A stretch of 18,030 nucleotides of DNA from Blastocladiella britannica (lineage: Eukaryota > Blastocladiomycota > Blastocladiomycetes > Blastocladiales > Blastocladiaceae): positions 1-18,030 of the forward strand of contig MU624900.1 in NCBI GenBank assembly GCA_025349905.2. Reading direction: 5' to 3'. Under the pieces are notes generated by a model. It had not been told where the DNA came from, made no database searches, and worked only from the letters and a program-made list of their open reading frames with translations. The position numbers and the translations under genes were made by a program. How positions within the stretch are numbered: the stretch's first letter is position 1; each line of letters starts with the position of its first letter. Shown one piece after another: positions 1-9,600 of this stretch.

Positions 1-3
1 TTT

Positions 4-848
4 TTAAAACGGACCCGCCCATCGATGCACCACACCCATCCGACCAGCGTCCATCGACATGTACACCACCAAGTGCTTGCTGTGCCGCTCGGACCGTAAC
101 ATCCGCGGAATGTACACGGTGATGGGAACGCGCGCCCGCAACTGGTCCACCGTGTACGTCCACTCAGCGGTGGTTCCCAGCGCCAGAGTCGCTGGGGACC
201 CAAACAGTACCGCGTCCGCGGGTACACACGTCTGTACGGTATGGCCCAAGTTCAAGTGCAACGGCCCACGCTCACCCACCACTCGGACCTGCACGGCGAG
301 TACCGTGGTGCTCGGGATCAGGGCAAACGCCATGTAGTCCAAGTGCAGGTCGATCGTGACAGAGTTGCACTGGGGCTTGTTGCACACGGTCACCGCGTAG
401 GGTGCATCGGACGGGGCGGTGGCTGTGGAGTAGGAGGGAATCAGGAGTGGGGGGATATACTCTGGCCCGAGCTCGAAGACTTGCGTCGGGTCGGCCAGGC
501 GACTGTAAATCATTCATGTATGAGCTCTCCAAGTACACGGGTGCATGACAAAGTGAGAGGGTGCGGACTGTGCTCGTGGGCAGTGTACGACGCGATCGGC
601 GCATGGGTATACGCGGTCGGCAAAAACAACAGGGGCAGCGGTACGTAGGCAAGTGCCCCTGCCGCCGCAGGGGCCAAAACGAAAGGTGCATCAAGAGGAA
701 ATAACGGCGGTTGTGGTGGTGGCAGATGGACCGGCTGCGGTGGCGTCGGCGACTCCAGATTCAACTCGTCCAACGGAGGCGGGGAGGTATACCCAGAGGT
801 GGGGGTCGGGGAGACCGCCCACGGGCCATGCAGCTCTCCGTTGTCCAT
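4..848 (-). CDS. Unrecognised protein, Pro-rich N-terminus and beta-rich C-terminus (2 exons)
   Basis: I do not recognise this family. The start chosen is the ATG at 848-846, which sits in a strong eukaryotic context (CCCACCATGG). Exon 1 encodes a low-complexity Pro-rich stretch (motifs such as HLPPPQPPLFPLD) and then a hydrophobic Ala/Leu/Pro patch. The 3' exon (from 502 down to the TAA at 4-6) has strong G/C third positions and a Val/Thr/Leu-rich pattern like a beta-sandwich. The two parts lie in different frames. The acceptor TTTACAG ending at 503 pairs with a phase-2 donor at 588 (GTACAC, 86-nt intron, 252 aa) or at 612 (GTATAC, 110-nt intron, 244 aa); both restore the frame. The 588 donor gives an intron closer in size to the others in the window. 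The gene is transcribed divergently from the WW-solenoid gene at 1182. Coding status is fairly sure, exon boundaries are not. Confidence 0.6.
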
Positions 849-1181
849 GGTGGGATATAGTGCCAATTGATATATGATATGGAGAAAGCTCGCCCTTCAA
901 TGTAAGCGATGCTTGCCACCATGAACTGACGGGATCAGCGGTGATCATAACCTGCAACAGAAACTCAAAACCTCGGGAAGGTACGCGGCGCGGACTTGGA
1001 ATCGTCGATATCTTGAAGGTAATTTGGACATTTGGAAACAATTTTTGCACTATATTAACGAACAGATCTTGGACTCGAAAGAGGTAGGAGCATTTTGGTG
1101 GACGTGAGGAGGTCCTCTGCGCTTGACTGACCGGAGTGAGAAGTGCGGACACGGCCAAACAGCTCCGGCAGCAATCAAAAA
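849..1181. promoter_or_regulatory. Divergent intergenic region between the gene at 4-848 and WW-solenoid copy 1
   Basis: This 333-bp gap separates two divergent start codons. An A/T-rich stretch (ATATATCAATTGG, read on the minus strand) lies just upstream of the minus-strand start, and a second A/T-rich patch lies at about 1018-1070. An open frame crosses the gap on the minus strand from 1158, but it begins with TTG and has no ATG before the real start, so it is treated as non-coding. Promoter function is inferred from position only. Confidence 0.35.
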
Positions 1182-2882
1182 ATGAGCCTGGAAAATATCC
1201 CGCCCGTCATCGACCGCATCCTGGTCTTTGCGTCGCAAAAGTCCTACGCGCTCGTCACCAGCCTCGAGCTGACGCATGTCCTGCCCCACTTTCATCTGCC
1301 TAACACGCATTGTCGCGTCCTTTGCCGATTCGCCAACGCGCATGATCTTGGTTTGGACGGGCACCTGGACCAGCTCCGGCTCCTCGTTGGCACTTCACCG
1401 CCACTGCTATCAGACGCTCATGCTATTGCCACTGGTGCCGCCGCTGGTGATCACGTGCATATACTTGATTGGCTCATAACAGTCCGACCGACGTTATTCT
1501 TGCCTCCATCACACCCGTCGTCGTCCATCCGGGAGATCGTGCAGGTCGCGATCAGGCACGGCCGGGTCTATGTGCTCGACTGGTTATTGATTCACCGTGG
1601 TGCCGATACTATTCGCTCTTCAAACCTCGACCAATATTTCGCTATTGCAACCGAATACTGTCAGTTGGGCTCGCTGGACTGGCTAAAAGGGTATGCGATC
1701 GAGCACGGCCTCGAGTACCACTTAAAGTCGCCATTCGACTCCCCACCATGTCTCTGCTGACTGCGTAGTAGCCATGCTGGACTGGTGGAAGGCCGAATAC
1801 GCATTACGCCCCAAACCCGTGTTTCCCATTGGTAAATACTTCTCATTCAAGCTCGCCGAGTGTCCCGGTGACGGCCTGTTGTTGGTGGACTGGTGGCACA
1901 CGCACTGTGCCAAGACTGGCTGCGATTTCATCTGGCCAGCGCTGGACGCAACTATACTCGAGGGACTCGTCAAACACAATGCGCTCACCATGTGCCAGTG
2001 GTGGTGGGACGAGACCGTACACGCGATCGGCCTGTCGAAAGCAAAACCGATCTTGAACGACATTCTTGATATCATTTACGAGGAGGCAGGAACAGAATTT
2101 CTCGACTGGTTCTGGTACTTGTGCGCCGAATCCGATGGCGCGCTGGAGTTTCCGCGGACGTGGCGGCCACGACGTCCATTTTTTCGGTTAATGTGATTCG
2201 GTGGTGGGACGCAAAAGTCAGGAGCGGGAAAGTGGACCTAGGCGTGATTGAGAACGAGCCCAGCGATGACGCATCCCAATGGAAACTGGACGCTATTTTC
2301 GACAAGGAAATGGACGAGAGCGAGGTGGAGATTGGCGCACTGGACTGGTGGTGGGCACAGAGAGACCGGTTTGGCCTAGAAGCTCACTTGTCCCAACAGA
2401 ACTTGATCTCGTTGGTGATGCACCGCGATCCCAAGCTCTTGCAATGGTATCTTGACCGATGCACGACTGAATCGCCGCTTCCTCCCCTGACCCTCGATAC
2501 ACTGGCCCCGTTGGCGGCGCAGGGCCGAACCGATCTGGTCGAGCAACTGTGGCAGCTGTCCGTGGCCCACGCCCAACCATTCGATGCAACGGCAACAAAG
2601 ATCGTGCTCCCGTCACATCGGCACCAACGCATCGCGTCCTCGGCGATGCTGGACTACCTGTGGGACTTTTGTGAGCGTGCCAGCGTGCACTTTGGGCCCT
2701 GCGGCAACACCAAGAGCGCGATCAAGGCGATGAAGGCCAATGGCTTGGACGCGGCCAAGTGGTGGTACGCCATGCACCGCGTTCACGGCAGCGTCTTTCC
2801 ATCCGTGGCCGATCTGAGCCGCGTCAACTGCACACGGGGGAGCGAGATGGCGCTGTGGATTCGGTCTCTCCAGATTCTGTAA
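1182..2882 (+). CDS. WW-ankyrin-like solenoid protein, copy 1, with two homopolymer frameshifts
   Basis: The reading starts at ATG 1182-1184 (AAAAAATGAG) and ends at TAA 2880-2882. It occupies three frame blocks: frame 3 to about 1742, frame 1 from about 1745 to 2184, then frame 3 again. The first break is in the C run 1741-1744 (one C too many) and the second in the T run 2179-2184 (one T too few, judged against the copy at 4856). Together they cancel, so the product would be about 566 aa. The protein is a chain of helical units marked by Trp motifs: HILDWL, YVLDWLL, GSLDWLK, MLDWWKAEYA, LVDWWH, MCQWWWDE, FLDWFWYL, VIRWWDAK, ALDWWWAQRD, LLQWYLDR, LDYLWDF and AKWWYAMH. The pattern A..G...VLDWW resembles the helix pair of ankyrin repeats, so a protein-binding scaffold is the likely role; no catalytic motif is visible. 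It is convergent with the 630-aa paralogue, with a gap of about 26 bp. The gene may be intact with sequencing errors, or a very young pseudogene. Confidence 0.75.
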
Positions 2883-2908
2883 GCACTTGCAAAAAATATA
2901 ATATAAAT

Positions 2909-4801
2909 TTAACTCGTCGGAACGTCAAAAGGCACCACCACTGCTGATGTCTGCACCGAAACCGGGATCCGGCGCGTGACCACCACGTCGCGCAACCACG
3001 TCCCTTTCTCGCCAATCTCCCGCGTGCACGAGAGCGGAAGCACCACCGAACACCCAGCGGCCAAGTGCGCCTGCACCCACTCCTCGCAGTTGACCACGTT
3101 CTTGCTGGCCAAGATCTTGACCCATTTTTTCTTGGGCGTCAGGTGCAGTAAGGACTTGATTTTGATGTTGGAATGCAGGCAGTGCCAGTACGTGGCGGAA
3201 AACGACGCGTTGAGCTGAATCCGCGTCAGTTTGCGGGTCCCAATGGTGGAGGCTGAAATCGCCGTGATAAAGTCGAGCGTAAATGGAGTTGCCGCCACAA
3301 ATGGGTCGGTGGGCCATATGAGGGTGTAGGGAACCGTGGTGGACAATGGATCGCAAATCAGATCGCGATGGGATCGAAACCAGAGCTGAATCTTGCGCGC
3401 GTTGTACAAGATGGTGAGGGTGCACAGGCTACGCCAATCGAGTTGGGTGGGCGTCATGTGCGCAACGCACCAGTCGAGAATGTCTGCATTGTCTGCGATT
3501 GCCACTAGGTTCAATGTGGGTAGGGAGGACATGTCCTGCGGTGGCAGGAAAGTGTGATGGGCTTCCCACCACTGTAAAATGTCGAAACTGGCTGCGCTGA
3601 TGGCGGCAGACACAAATCCAGAAGTCCAGTCCGCTTGCACGATCGTTGGTGTTGTCGTCGAGTGCTTCAAGATCAGATTCAGCGTCTGGAGGCACCCCTG
3701 GCGCACGATTTGGTTGATGGTGTCGAACGGCAGGGCCACAGGACGACCAATTGTGACGCATTTCTCGATCCACCACCGTAATACAGGAAGGCCTGGCACC
3801 ACCGACCACGGGAGCTTGGTGGGGTCATTGTCGTCAGTGACCCAATCATCCCGAATAGCAAATAACGGAGCGGACGCAATGTCCCAGAGCGATCCAGATT
3901 GATGCGACCGCTGCCACAGCCACTGGGCCATGGCCGGGTTATTGGACCACTGCAGCTGGCGAATGGCAAAATGGGTACCAAACAGGTGTGCTAGCGTTCG
4001 GAGCGCGAGGAACCGGTCCCACCACCAGCGGACGATGACGACAGATCCGCTGGCAATCGCCTGGTCCACGACCAGGGCAAACTGGTTGGGAGGTGGAAGA
4101 GTGGCTTGAGTCGATGAAGACCACCACCATTCGAGAACTTTTACCAGCCCGTAGCTCGAGACGCGTTGCAAAAAATCGTTCACGTTGAAATTCGCTCGAG
4201 CTGATTCATACCACTGCAAAAAGAGCGTCAAGTCACCCTCAGCTCGGGTGGATAGCAGTGCGACATGGTGGTCCAGCCCGTACAAGTACTTGCGCGCGAG
4301 TCCCCACTGGATCACGCCAATATGCCCGAGCTTGGCAGCCTGAAGCCACGGGTGTCGGACCCATGTCACTGGCAGCTGGGCGGAAGGTGCAGCGACGTCC
4401 ACAAACCACTCAAGGATGTGCAGGTGCCCGTGCTCGATGGCCTTGTCAGTAAATAGCCTGTGGTGGGAGCGATCAAACCATACGCTGCGGGCCATAGTCG
4501 TTGGTCCAGCCAGATGTTCCCATAAATGGACGAGCGTCGGCAGGTCGCCCAAGGCCGCAGCCATCGACAGCGTCTCGGCAAGATCGTGAGAGAGGACGTG
4601 GCGCGGGTACCGGCGCAATAGGCGTGGTTGGGCGTGCTTGACCACGAGGCTTGGACTGAATTCGCGAAACCCACGCGAGAGGACCGCGACCAGGACCAAG
4701 TCGGGTTGAGATCGCACATTCATGATTGCCAAGGCTTCCTCGGGCGAAACCGACGCGCCAACAGCCCAGGCCAGAACTCGATCGGTGACATGATTAATCA
4801 T
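2909..4801 (-). CDS. WW-ankyrin-like solenoid protein, intact paralogue (630 aa)
   Basis: This is a single uninterrupted frame from ATG 4801-4799 to the stop at 2909, with strong G/C third positions throughout. The N-terminus (HVTDRVLAWAVG) aligns loosely with the start of copy 1 (PPVIDRILVFAS) and of copy 3 (ISRVLDRILLFAS), so all three share one architecture. Trp-marked helical units follow along the chain: HILEWF, GVIQWGL, LFLQWYES, KVLEWWWS, VIVRWWWDR, MAQWLWQRS, PVLRWWIEK, FDILQWWEAH, ADILDWCVAH and IQLWFRSH. The last 120 or so residues lack this motif and are more polar. No signal peptide or membrane segment is evident. Ankyrin-like scaffolding is inferred from the repeat pattern; the partner is unknown. 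Its start lies only about 55 bp from the start of the divergent copy 3, and its 3' end almost touches copy 1. Confidence 0.82.
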   Translation of the reverse strand: MINHVTDRVLAWAVGASVSPEEALAIMNVRSQPDLVLVAVLSRGFREFSPSLVVKHAQPRLLRRYPRHVLSHDLAETLSMAAALGDLPTLVHLWEHLAGPTTMARSVWFDRSHHRLFTDKAIEHGHLHILEWFVDVAAPSAQLPVTWVRHPWLQAAKLGHIGVIQWGLARKYLYGLDHHVALLSTRAEGDLTLFLQWYESARANFNVNDFLQRVSSYGLVKVLEWWWSSSTQATLPPPNQFALVVDQAIASGSVVIVRWWWDRFLALRTLAHLFGTHFAIRQLQWSNNPAMAQWLWQRSHQSGSLWDIASAPLFAIRDDWVTDDNDPTKLPWSVVPGLPVLRWWIEKCVTIGRPVALPFDTINQIVRQGCLQTLNLILKHSTTTPTIVQADWTSGFVSAAISAASFDILQWWEAHHTFLPPQDMSSLPTLNLVAIADNADILDWCVAHMTPTQLDWRSLCTLTILYNARKIQLWFRSHRDLICDPLSTTVPYTLIWPTDPFVAATPFTLDFITAISASTIGTRKLTRIQLNASFSATYWHCLHSNIKIKSLLHLTPKKKWVKILASKNVVNCEEWVQAHLAAGCSVVLPLSCTREIGEKGTWLRDVVVTRRIPVSVQTSAVVVPFDVPTS

Positions 4802-4855
4802 TTTTTATTTGTTTGTTTCACGACCAAAGAGTTCCGATCTGGCTGCACGACCAAA
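4802..4855. promoter_or_regulatory. Very short head-to-head spacer between two WW-solenoid genes
   Basis: Only 54 bp separate the ATG of the intact minus-strand paralogue from the ATG of the decayed plus-strand copy. The spacer begins with a T-rich run (TTTTTTATTTGTTTGTTT). The minus-strand gene must therefore have its promoter inside the 5' part of the dead copy, or share a compact bidirectional core. Function is inferred from position. Confidence 0.3.
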
Positions 4856-6348
4856 ATGGCCGCCATCAACATTTCTCGAGTTCTTGATCGCATCCTGCTC
4901 TTCGCCTCGCACAAGTCTTACACGCTCGCGGTCGGCCTCGACTTGCTCAGTGTCTTGCCACGCACCGCCACTTTCCTCGCCGACTTGTGTCAGTGAGCGA
5001 CCTCGGGGTCCGTAGGCTGCCTCGACCTCGGGGTCCGTAGGCCGCCTCGACCTCGGGGTCCGTAGGCCGCCTCGACCTCCTCGAGCACCTTGCCGACAAA
5101 TTCATTGGCCATATTGCCCATAGTGCCGTCGTAGTCAACCACGCACACGTACTCGACTGGTTACCACTTTTGGACCCCAAATTCTTGGCCCGGACGCTTC
5201 ATAATATCGTGTACCTCGTCGCCATGCACGGCCGCATCGGGGTCCTTGACTGGTGCTTTGCCCATGGCACAGACATTCGAACTGGGCTCAAGGACCCATT
5301 TAACGTCGCCACCCAGTACTGTCAGCTCGATTCGCTAAAATGGCTCAAGACGTACTCGGTGGAGCACGGACTCGATTACGTGTTCAGGGCTATTCACCGC
5401 GAAATCGGCCTGAAATTCGTGTCTGGCGAGTAACGAGTCGCGGTTTTGGACTGGTGGAAGGCCGAGTACGCCAGCCGCCCAGAGCCCATGTTCTCTGCTG
5501 CTGGCGTAGGGTTCCCATCCAAGCTCGCAGTGTATACGGATAACGGGCTTCTTGCGGTCGACTGGTGGCGCACTTATTGTGCTGAGGTGGGCCACGAATT
5601 CACGTGGCCAGTCCTCAGTGCGATCTCACTCTTGTCCCTTGCCATGACTGGATCCTTGAGCATGTGCCAGTGGTGGTGGGATGAAACAGTGCAGCAGATT
5701 GGCATCCAGAAAACAAAGCTGCTTTTGCCTGCGGTCCTTGACACCATTTGCAAGTTTGGTCGGGTTGATTTTCTTGATTGGTACTTTTGCCTTTTGTGCC
5801 GATTCCTCTGGTGAGATCGAGTTCCCGCGAAACTGGCGCCCACAGGTGCCATTTACTCACCTGAACGTGATTCGGTGGTGGGACGCCAAGGTCGAGAGCA
5901 CCTTGGTGGACCCCGGAGTGTTTGACATTGTCCCAATGATGTATCCCAATCGAAACTGGACGCGATTTTATCCATGGCAAGCGGCGCCGAGATCCAACTG
6001 CCTGCACTGGACTGGTGGTGGGCGCGGCGTGACCGCTTTGGCCTGGGCCCTCAATTGTCTCTGGTGGTCTTATTGCGGTTGACGAAATCCCACAACCTCT
6101 ACTTGCTGCAGTGGTATTTGGATCGGTGCACGCCCGACTCGCCGCTTCCAGCCCTGAAATTCGACGATGTGGCTTTGATGGTTTCGTCGGGCCGAGTGGA
6201 CATGGTCGAGCAGATCTGGCAGCTGTTCGCGACTCACAACTGGCCGTCTGCTCTCGACGAGTCGGAAACTGAGATCCAGGTTCCCCAGATCGGTCACCGA
6301 CGCGGACCAGGCGCGATACGAGCGAGACCGCGGTGTTGTCGCACTTAA
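4856..6348 (+). pseudogene. WW-ankyrin-like solenoid, copy 3: multiply broken pseudogene
   Basis: This copy aligns with copy 1 along nearly its whole length, for example LDWWKAEYA, CQWWWDETV, VIRWWDAKV, DRFGL and LLQWYLDRCT. It starts at ATG 4856 and is broken at several places: TGA at 4994-4996; a 25-bp unit repeated three times at 4999-5073, which shifts the frame; TAA at 5431-5433; a one-base gain in the T run 5785-5788; and a one-base loss near 5940-5950 relative to copy 1. Alignment with copy 1 fades near 6300 (HQR in copy 1, GHRRGPG here), and the final quarter of the gene is missing. The coding signal still visible between lesions implies recent death. Fragments lie at 4856-4996, about 5074-5430, 5434-5788, 5789-about 5945 and about 5946-6300. 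Confidence 0.85.
4999..5073. repeat. 25-bp minisatellite, three tandem units inside pseudogene copy 3
   Basis: Units lie at 4999-5023, 5024-5048 and 5049-5073. Each reads GACCTCGGGGTCCGTAGGC followed by T or C and then GCCTC. Units 2 and 3 are identical and unit 1 differs by one base (T for C). A partial fourth start (GACCTC) follows at 5074. Because 25 is not a multiple of three, each added unit shifts the frame. A single unit would keep the upstream frame of copy 3 in register with the downstream one. Confidence 0.9.
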
Positions 6349-6450
6349 ACGCGGCTCGCAGCTCTTCCACGTTGCCCGAGAGCGTGGCCACCAGCGAGCA
6401 CAGGTGCGGGTGGGGTCTCAAGAGCAGGTACGACGCATGGAGTGCATGGC
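6290..6450 (-). pseudogene. Antisense coding-like gene fragment at the truncated end of copy 3
   Basis: Read on the minus strand, about 6440 to 6295 is open with markedly G/C-rich third positions and encodes a helical-looking segment (LLRPHPHLCSLVATLSG, then NVEELRAAF, then LVSRLVRVGD). No ATG is in frame just upstream. The open frame continues only as antisense of copy 3 beyond about 6295. I do not recognise the family. The best reading is an exon fragment of another gene joined here by the rearrangement that removed the 3' end of copy 3. A genuine short exon flanked by introns (acceptor-like TTGTAG near 6479, donor-like GGTGACC near 6295) is the alternative. Confidence 0.35.
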
Positions 6451-6480
6451 AAGTCAAGCAAAGAAGAGGCAATGATCTAC

Positions 6481-6496
6481 AATGAATGAATGAATG
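6481..6496. repeat. AATG tetranucleotide repeat, 4 units
   Basis: Four perfect AATG units in the gap downstream of the ABCA gene's 3' end. This is a simple microsatellite with no assigned function. Confidence 0.7.
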
Positions 6497-6627
6497 ACGT
6501 GGTGTTTGATACAATGTGGGAAAGAGAGATGCTTTATCCCAAGCTCCTGCAAGGACATGTCCAATCGATTGGCGAAAAGGAATGAGGAAATCGTAGTTAT
6601 TTTCTATTCTCTCCCTATATCAGCACC

Positions 6628-9600
6628 TCAGTACTTGTAGTACTTGTCCGTGACCTGAATGAACACGTCCTCGAGTGACGACTGGTCGATCCCGAAATCC
6701 ACCACGTCGCCCGTGTGCGCCATGTACTCGAACACCGCCGACAGGTCCGTACCAGTGGGCAACGGCACCGTGATGCGCACCTCCCACCCGTGCGTCTCGG
6801 CGTCAGACTCGTTCACTTTACCGCCGCGCGCACGCAGCGACGCCAGCGCGTCCTGGTGCTCGTACTTGACCTTGAGCCCATTGAGTCCCAAGTCGCGGTG
6901 CAGCTTTGCCACCATGCTGTCCATGGCCTTGGTCTCGGCCGCGAGCGCGCGCTCCTGCAGCGACTCGGCGGGGACCACCGGCGCCGAAATGGGCAGCTGC
7001 AAGTGCAGCGCGTGTCCCGAGCCGTACCGCTTGCGCAGCGACACCGGGTTGCCGAGCACGCGCATGCGCCCACCGGCCATGATCCCAATGCGGGTGCACA
7101 GCGCGTCGGCCTCGGCCATCGAGTGCGTCGTCACCAGAATCACCGTCTCGCCCTGTTCGCGAATGCGGCCCAGAAGCTTCCACACGCCCATGCGCGTGGC
7201 CGGGTCGAGTCCCGCGCTCGGCTCGTCGGCCAAGATCACCTGTGGGGAGCCAATCACAGCAATGGCCAGCGACAGGCGGCGGCGCTGCCCACCCGACAAA
7301 CGACCGGCGGCGCGGTTGATGGGTTCCGTCAAGCCCACCAGCTCGGCCACGCGCTCCACGAGCTTGGTGAGCTCGTTCCCGTACGCGGGGGCGCCACGCA
7401 GCCGCGCAAAGAAGAACAGGTTTTCGCGCACCGTCAGGTCGCGAATCACCATGTCGCGCTGCGGGACCACACCCAGCACCGACGACAGGTCGGTTCCGCT
7501 GGTCAGCTGCCCGCCGACCCATGCGGCGCCGCTGGTTGGCCGCGACGAGCCCGTCAAGATGTTGAGCAGCGTGGTCTTGCCGCACCCGTTGTGGCCCAGA
7601 AGACCATACGTCTCGCCCTTGGACACGCCCATTGTCAGTTGCTTGAGCACGTGCTTGGGCCCGAACGACTTGTCGACATCGAGCACCTTGATCGCCAAGT
7701 TGCTGTCGTCCACTGGTCCCGATGGTTTGTCGCCAGCGGCAGCCGAAGCGGCGGCGCCGGTGAGCTTGAGCCGCTCGGCGCGCACCTCGGGATCCTCGTC
7801 GTCGTGCGGACTGTCGGTGGTTGCGGCCTCGACCGCCGCATCGGGCGCAGCCTCAAACGCCACCTCGGACGCGCTGGTCTTGCCGCCGCCGCGGGCCGCC
7901 GCGCGCTCCTGCATGATGAACACGACAATCGCCAGCAAAATGTACACTGTGGACGACCCCACCGAAACCCCAAACCCGGCCCAGTCCACGGCCGCCGACA
8001 ACAAAAGCTTGCGCATGTTGAGCGCAAACGAGATGGGCGAGAACAGGTGCAGAGCAATCGACGCGTCGGTGCCGTTGGAGGACGCGGCGGTACCGAGCGC
8101 GGCCAGGAGCGGGGGCAAAATGAACGACGCCAGGCGCACCAGCAACGTCGACGACACGACCGCCGCCAGAACAAAACCAATGGCAATCACGCCGTGGACC
8201 GCGGCAAACATGAGCGCGGCGATCGGGCCAAACGACAGCGTCTGAGCGAGGGCCGGGGTGATCCACAGCGCAAACAGGTACACGGGAATGGTGATAGACA
8301 GCGCAAACGCGTAGGTGCCGATCCAGTAGGCCGCCAGCGACAGGCCGTTGATGCGGTAGAAGGGGAGCATGCCCGTGTCCTTGTCGTGGAACGGCTGCGC
8401 CAGGTACGCAAACAGCAGCAGGTAAAGGGCCAGCGCTGGGTACATGGTGATCAGCGTCGGCAGCGTGCTCGGCTCGTTGATTTGCGGCACGGCTTGAACA
8501 ATGCCGTTGATGCGCTCGTCGGCGTTGGCGCCCAGAGTCAGGCCCAGCTGCGTGTTGGCAACACCATGGAGAATCTCGATCAGGTCCCAGTCAAAGACTT
8601 GGTTGTGGCCCGAGTACGAGTTGAGCGGGAACGGGTACGTGGTGTCGGGAACCGTGGTGGTGTCCTGGAACGCGATCGCGGTGCCCATCTCGCCAATCAG
8701 GCTGGCGGGCAGGTCCGGGCGGTTCTCGCGAGCCCATCTTTTGTTTAATTTTTGTTGTGTAAGTATCGATGTGAAAGACAATTACAAAGAAAAGGAAAAG
8801 AAAAAAAAACATACCCAAGGGAAGCCTGGTGGCACTTGCCGCGGCTGGTGACACCAACAAACATCTCGGCCGAGAACTCGAACGATGTGGGCGCGACCAC
8901 AATCTCGATCTTGGACGCGTTCCCCGACAACTGCGAGACCTCGAACGCGTAGTCGGGCATGTTCTGACGCAGGACATTGTACACGTCCTCGTCCTCGGTC
9001 ACATATCCCTTGGACCCTTCGCCCGACATGTAGAACCACTGCGGGCAGTTGGACGGCATCGGCTCGGCCTTGGCGTACATGGCGGCCAGGTTTTTCTTGA
9101 TGATCGACGCCGGGTGCTCGGGCACCGCCAGGCGGGGACCAAACTTGTCGGCGGTGGCGATCGGGTCGCGCTTGATCACCAGCGGCACGTGGGCCTGCGG
9201 CGACCGCTTGGTCAGGCCGCCGCCATTGTCGAGCTGGCCCTTGGTCGAGGGCACAATCGGAGCGTTTTCGCTGTTGTCGGCCGGAAGCGTCGCAGGCGCA
9301 GGGTCAACACCATCGGGAAGGGCGGTGATGTTGAGCATTTGGCCGGTCGGGTCGTGGATCCAGTAGCGAGCGGGGCCGTTGGCTGTGAATTATTGTTGAC
9401 GAGTCAGTGTCTGCGCATTAAAAAACCAGTAAAGAAATGGAATAATACCCTGCTTGCGCGAGCTCGAGTACAAGTTGGTATTGAGGTTAAAATCGCCAGC
9501 AAGGCACCCACGAAGACTGCCCGGTGAGCAAAGACCCATGGACGATCCAATGCGGCTGGTGGTGACCTCAGGCTTGCAGTTCGGGTACCCTTGGTGGCCA

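Noticed and set aside
691..1158. Minus-strand open frame of 155 codons upstream of the gene at 4-848
   Set aside because: It begins with TTG, has no useful ATG, crosses an A/T-rich promoter-like gap and overlaps the better-supported start at 848 in another frame.
1741..2184. Programmed +1/-1 ribosomal frameshifting in copy 1
   Set aside because: No slippery heptamer with a downstream structure was seen. Both shifts sit in simple homopolymers where indel error or mutation is the simpler cause.
4999..5073. CRISPR array
   Set aside because: The units are directly adjacent with no spacers, inside a eukaryotic pseudogene.
5615..6514. 299-codon minus-strand open frame over copy 3
   Set aside because: Most of it is antisense to recognisable solenoid coding. 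Only the 6290-6450 part has independent coding character, and it is reported separately.
6659..8748. Very long plus-strand open frames (528 and 677 codons) opposite the last ABCA exon
   Set aside because: They are shadows of a G/C-rich codon pattern on the other strand. They encode Arg/His/Gln- or Ser/Ala-rich text with no domain, while the minus strand encodes clear NBD2 motifs.
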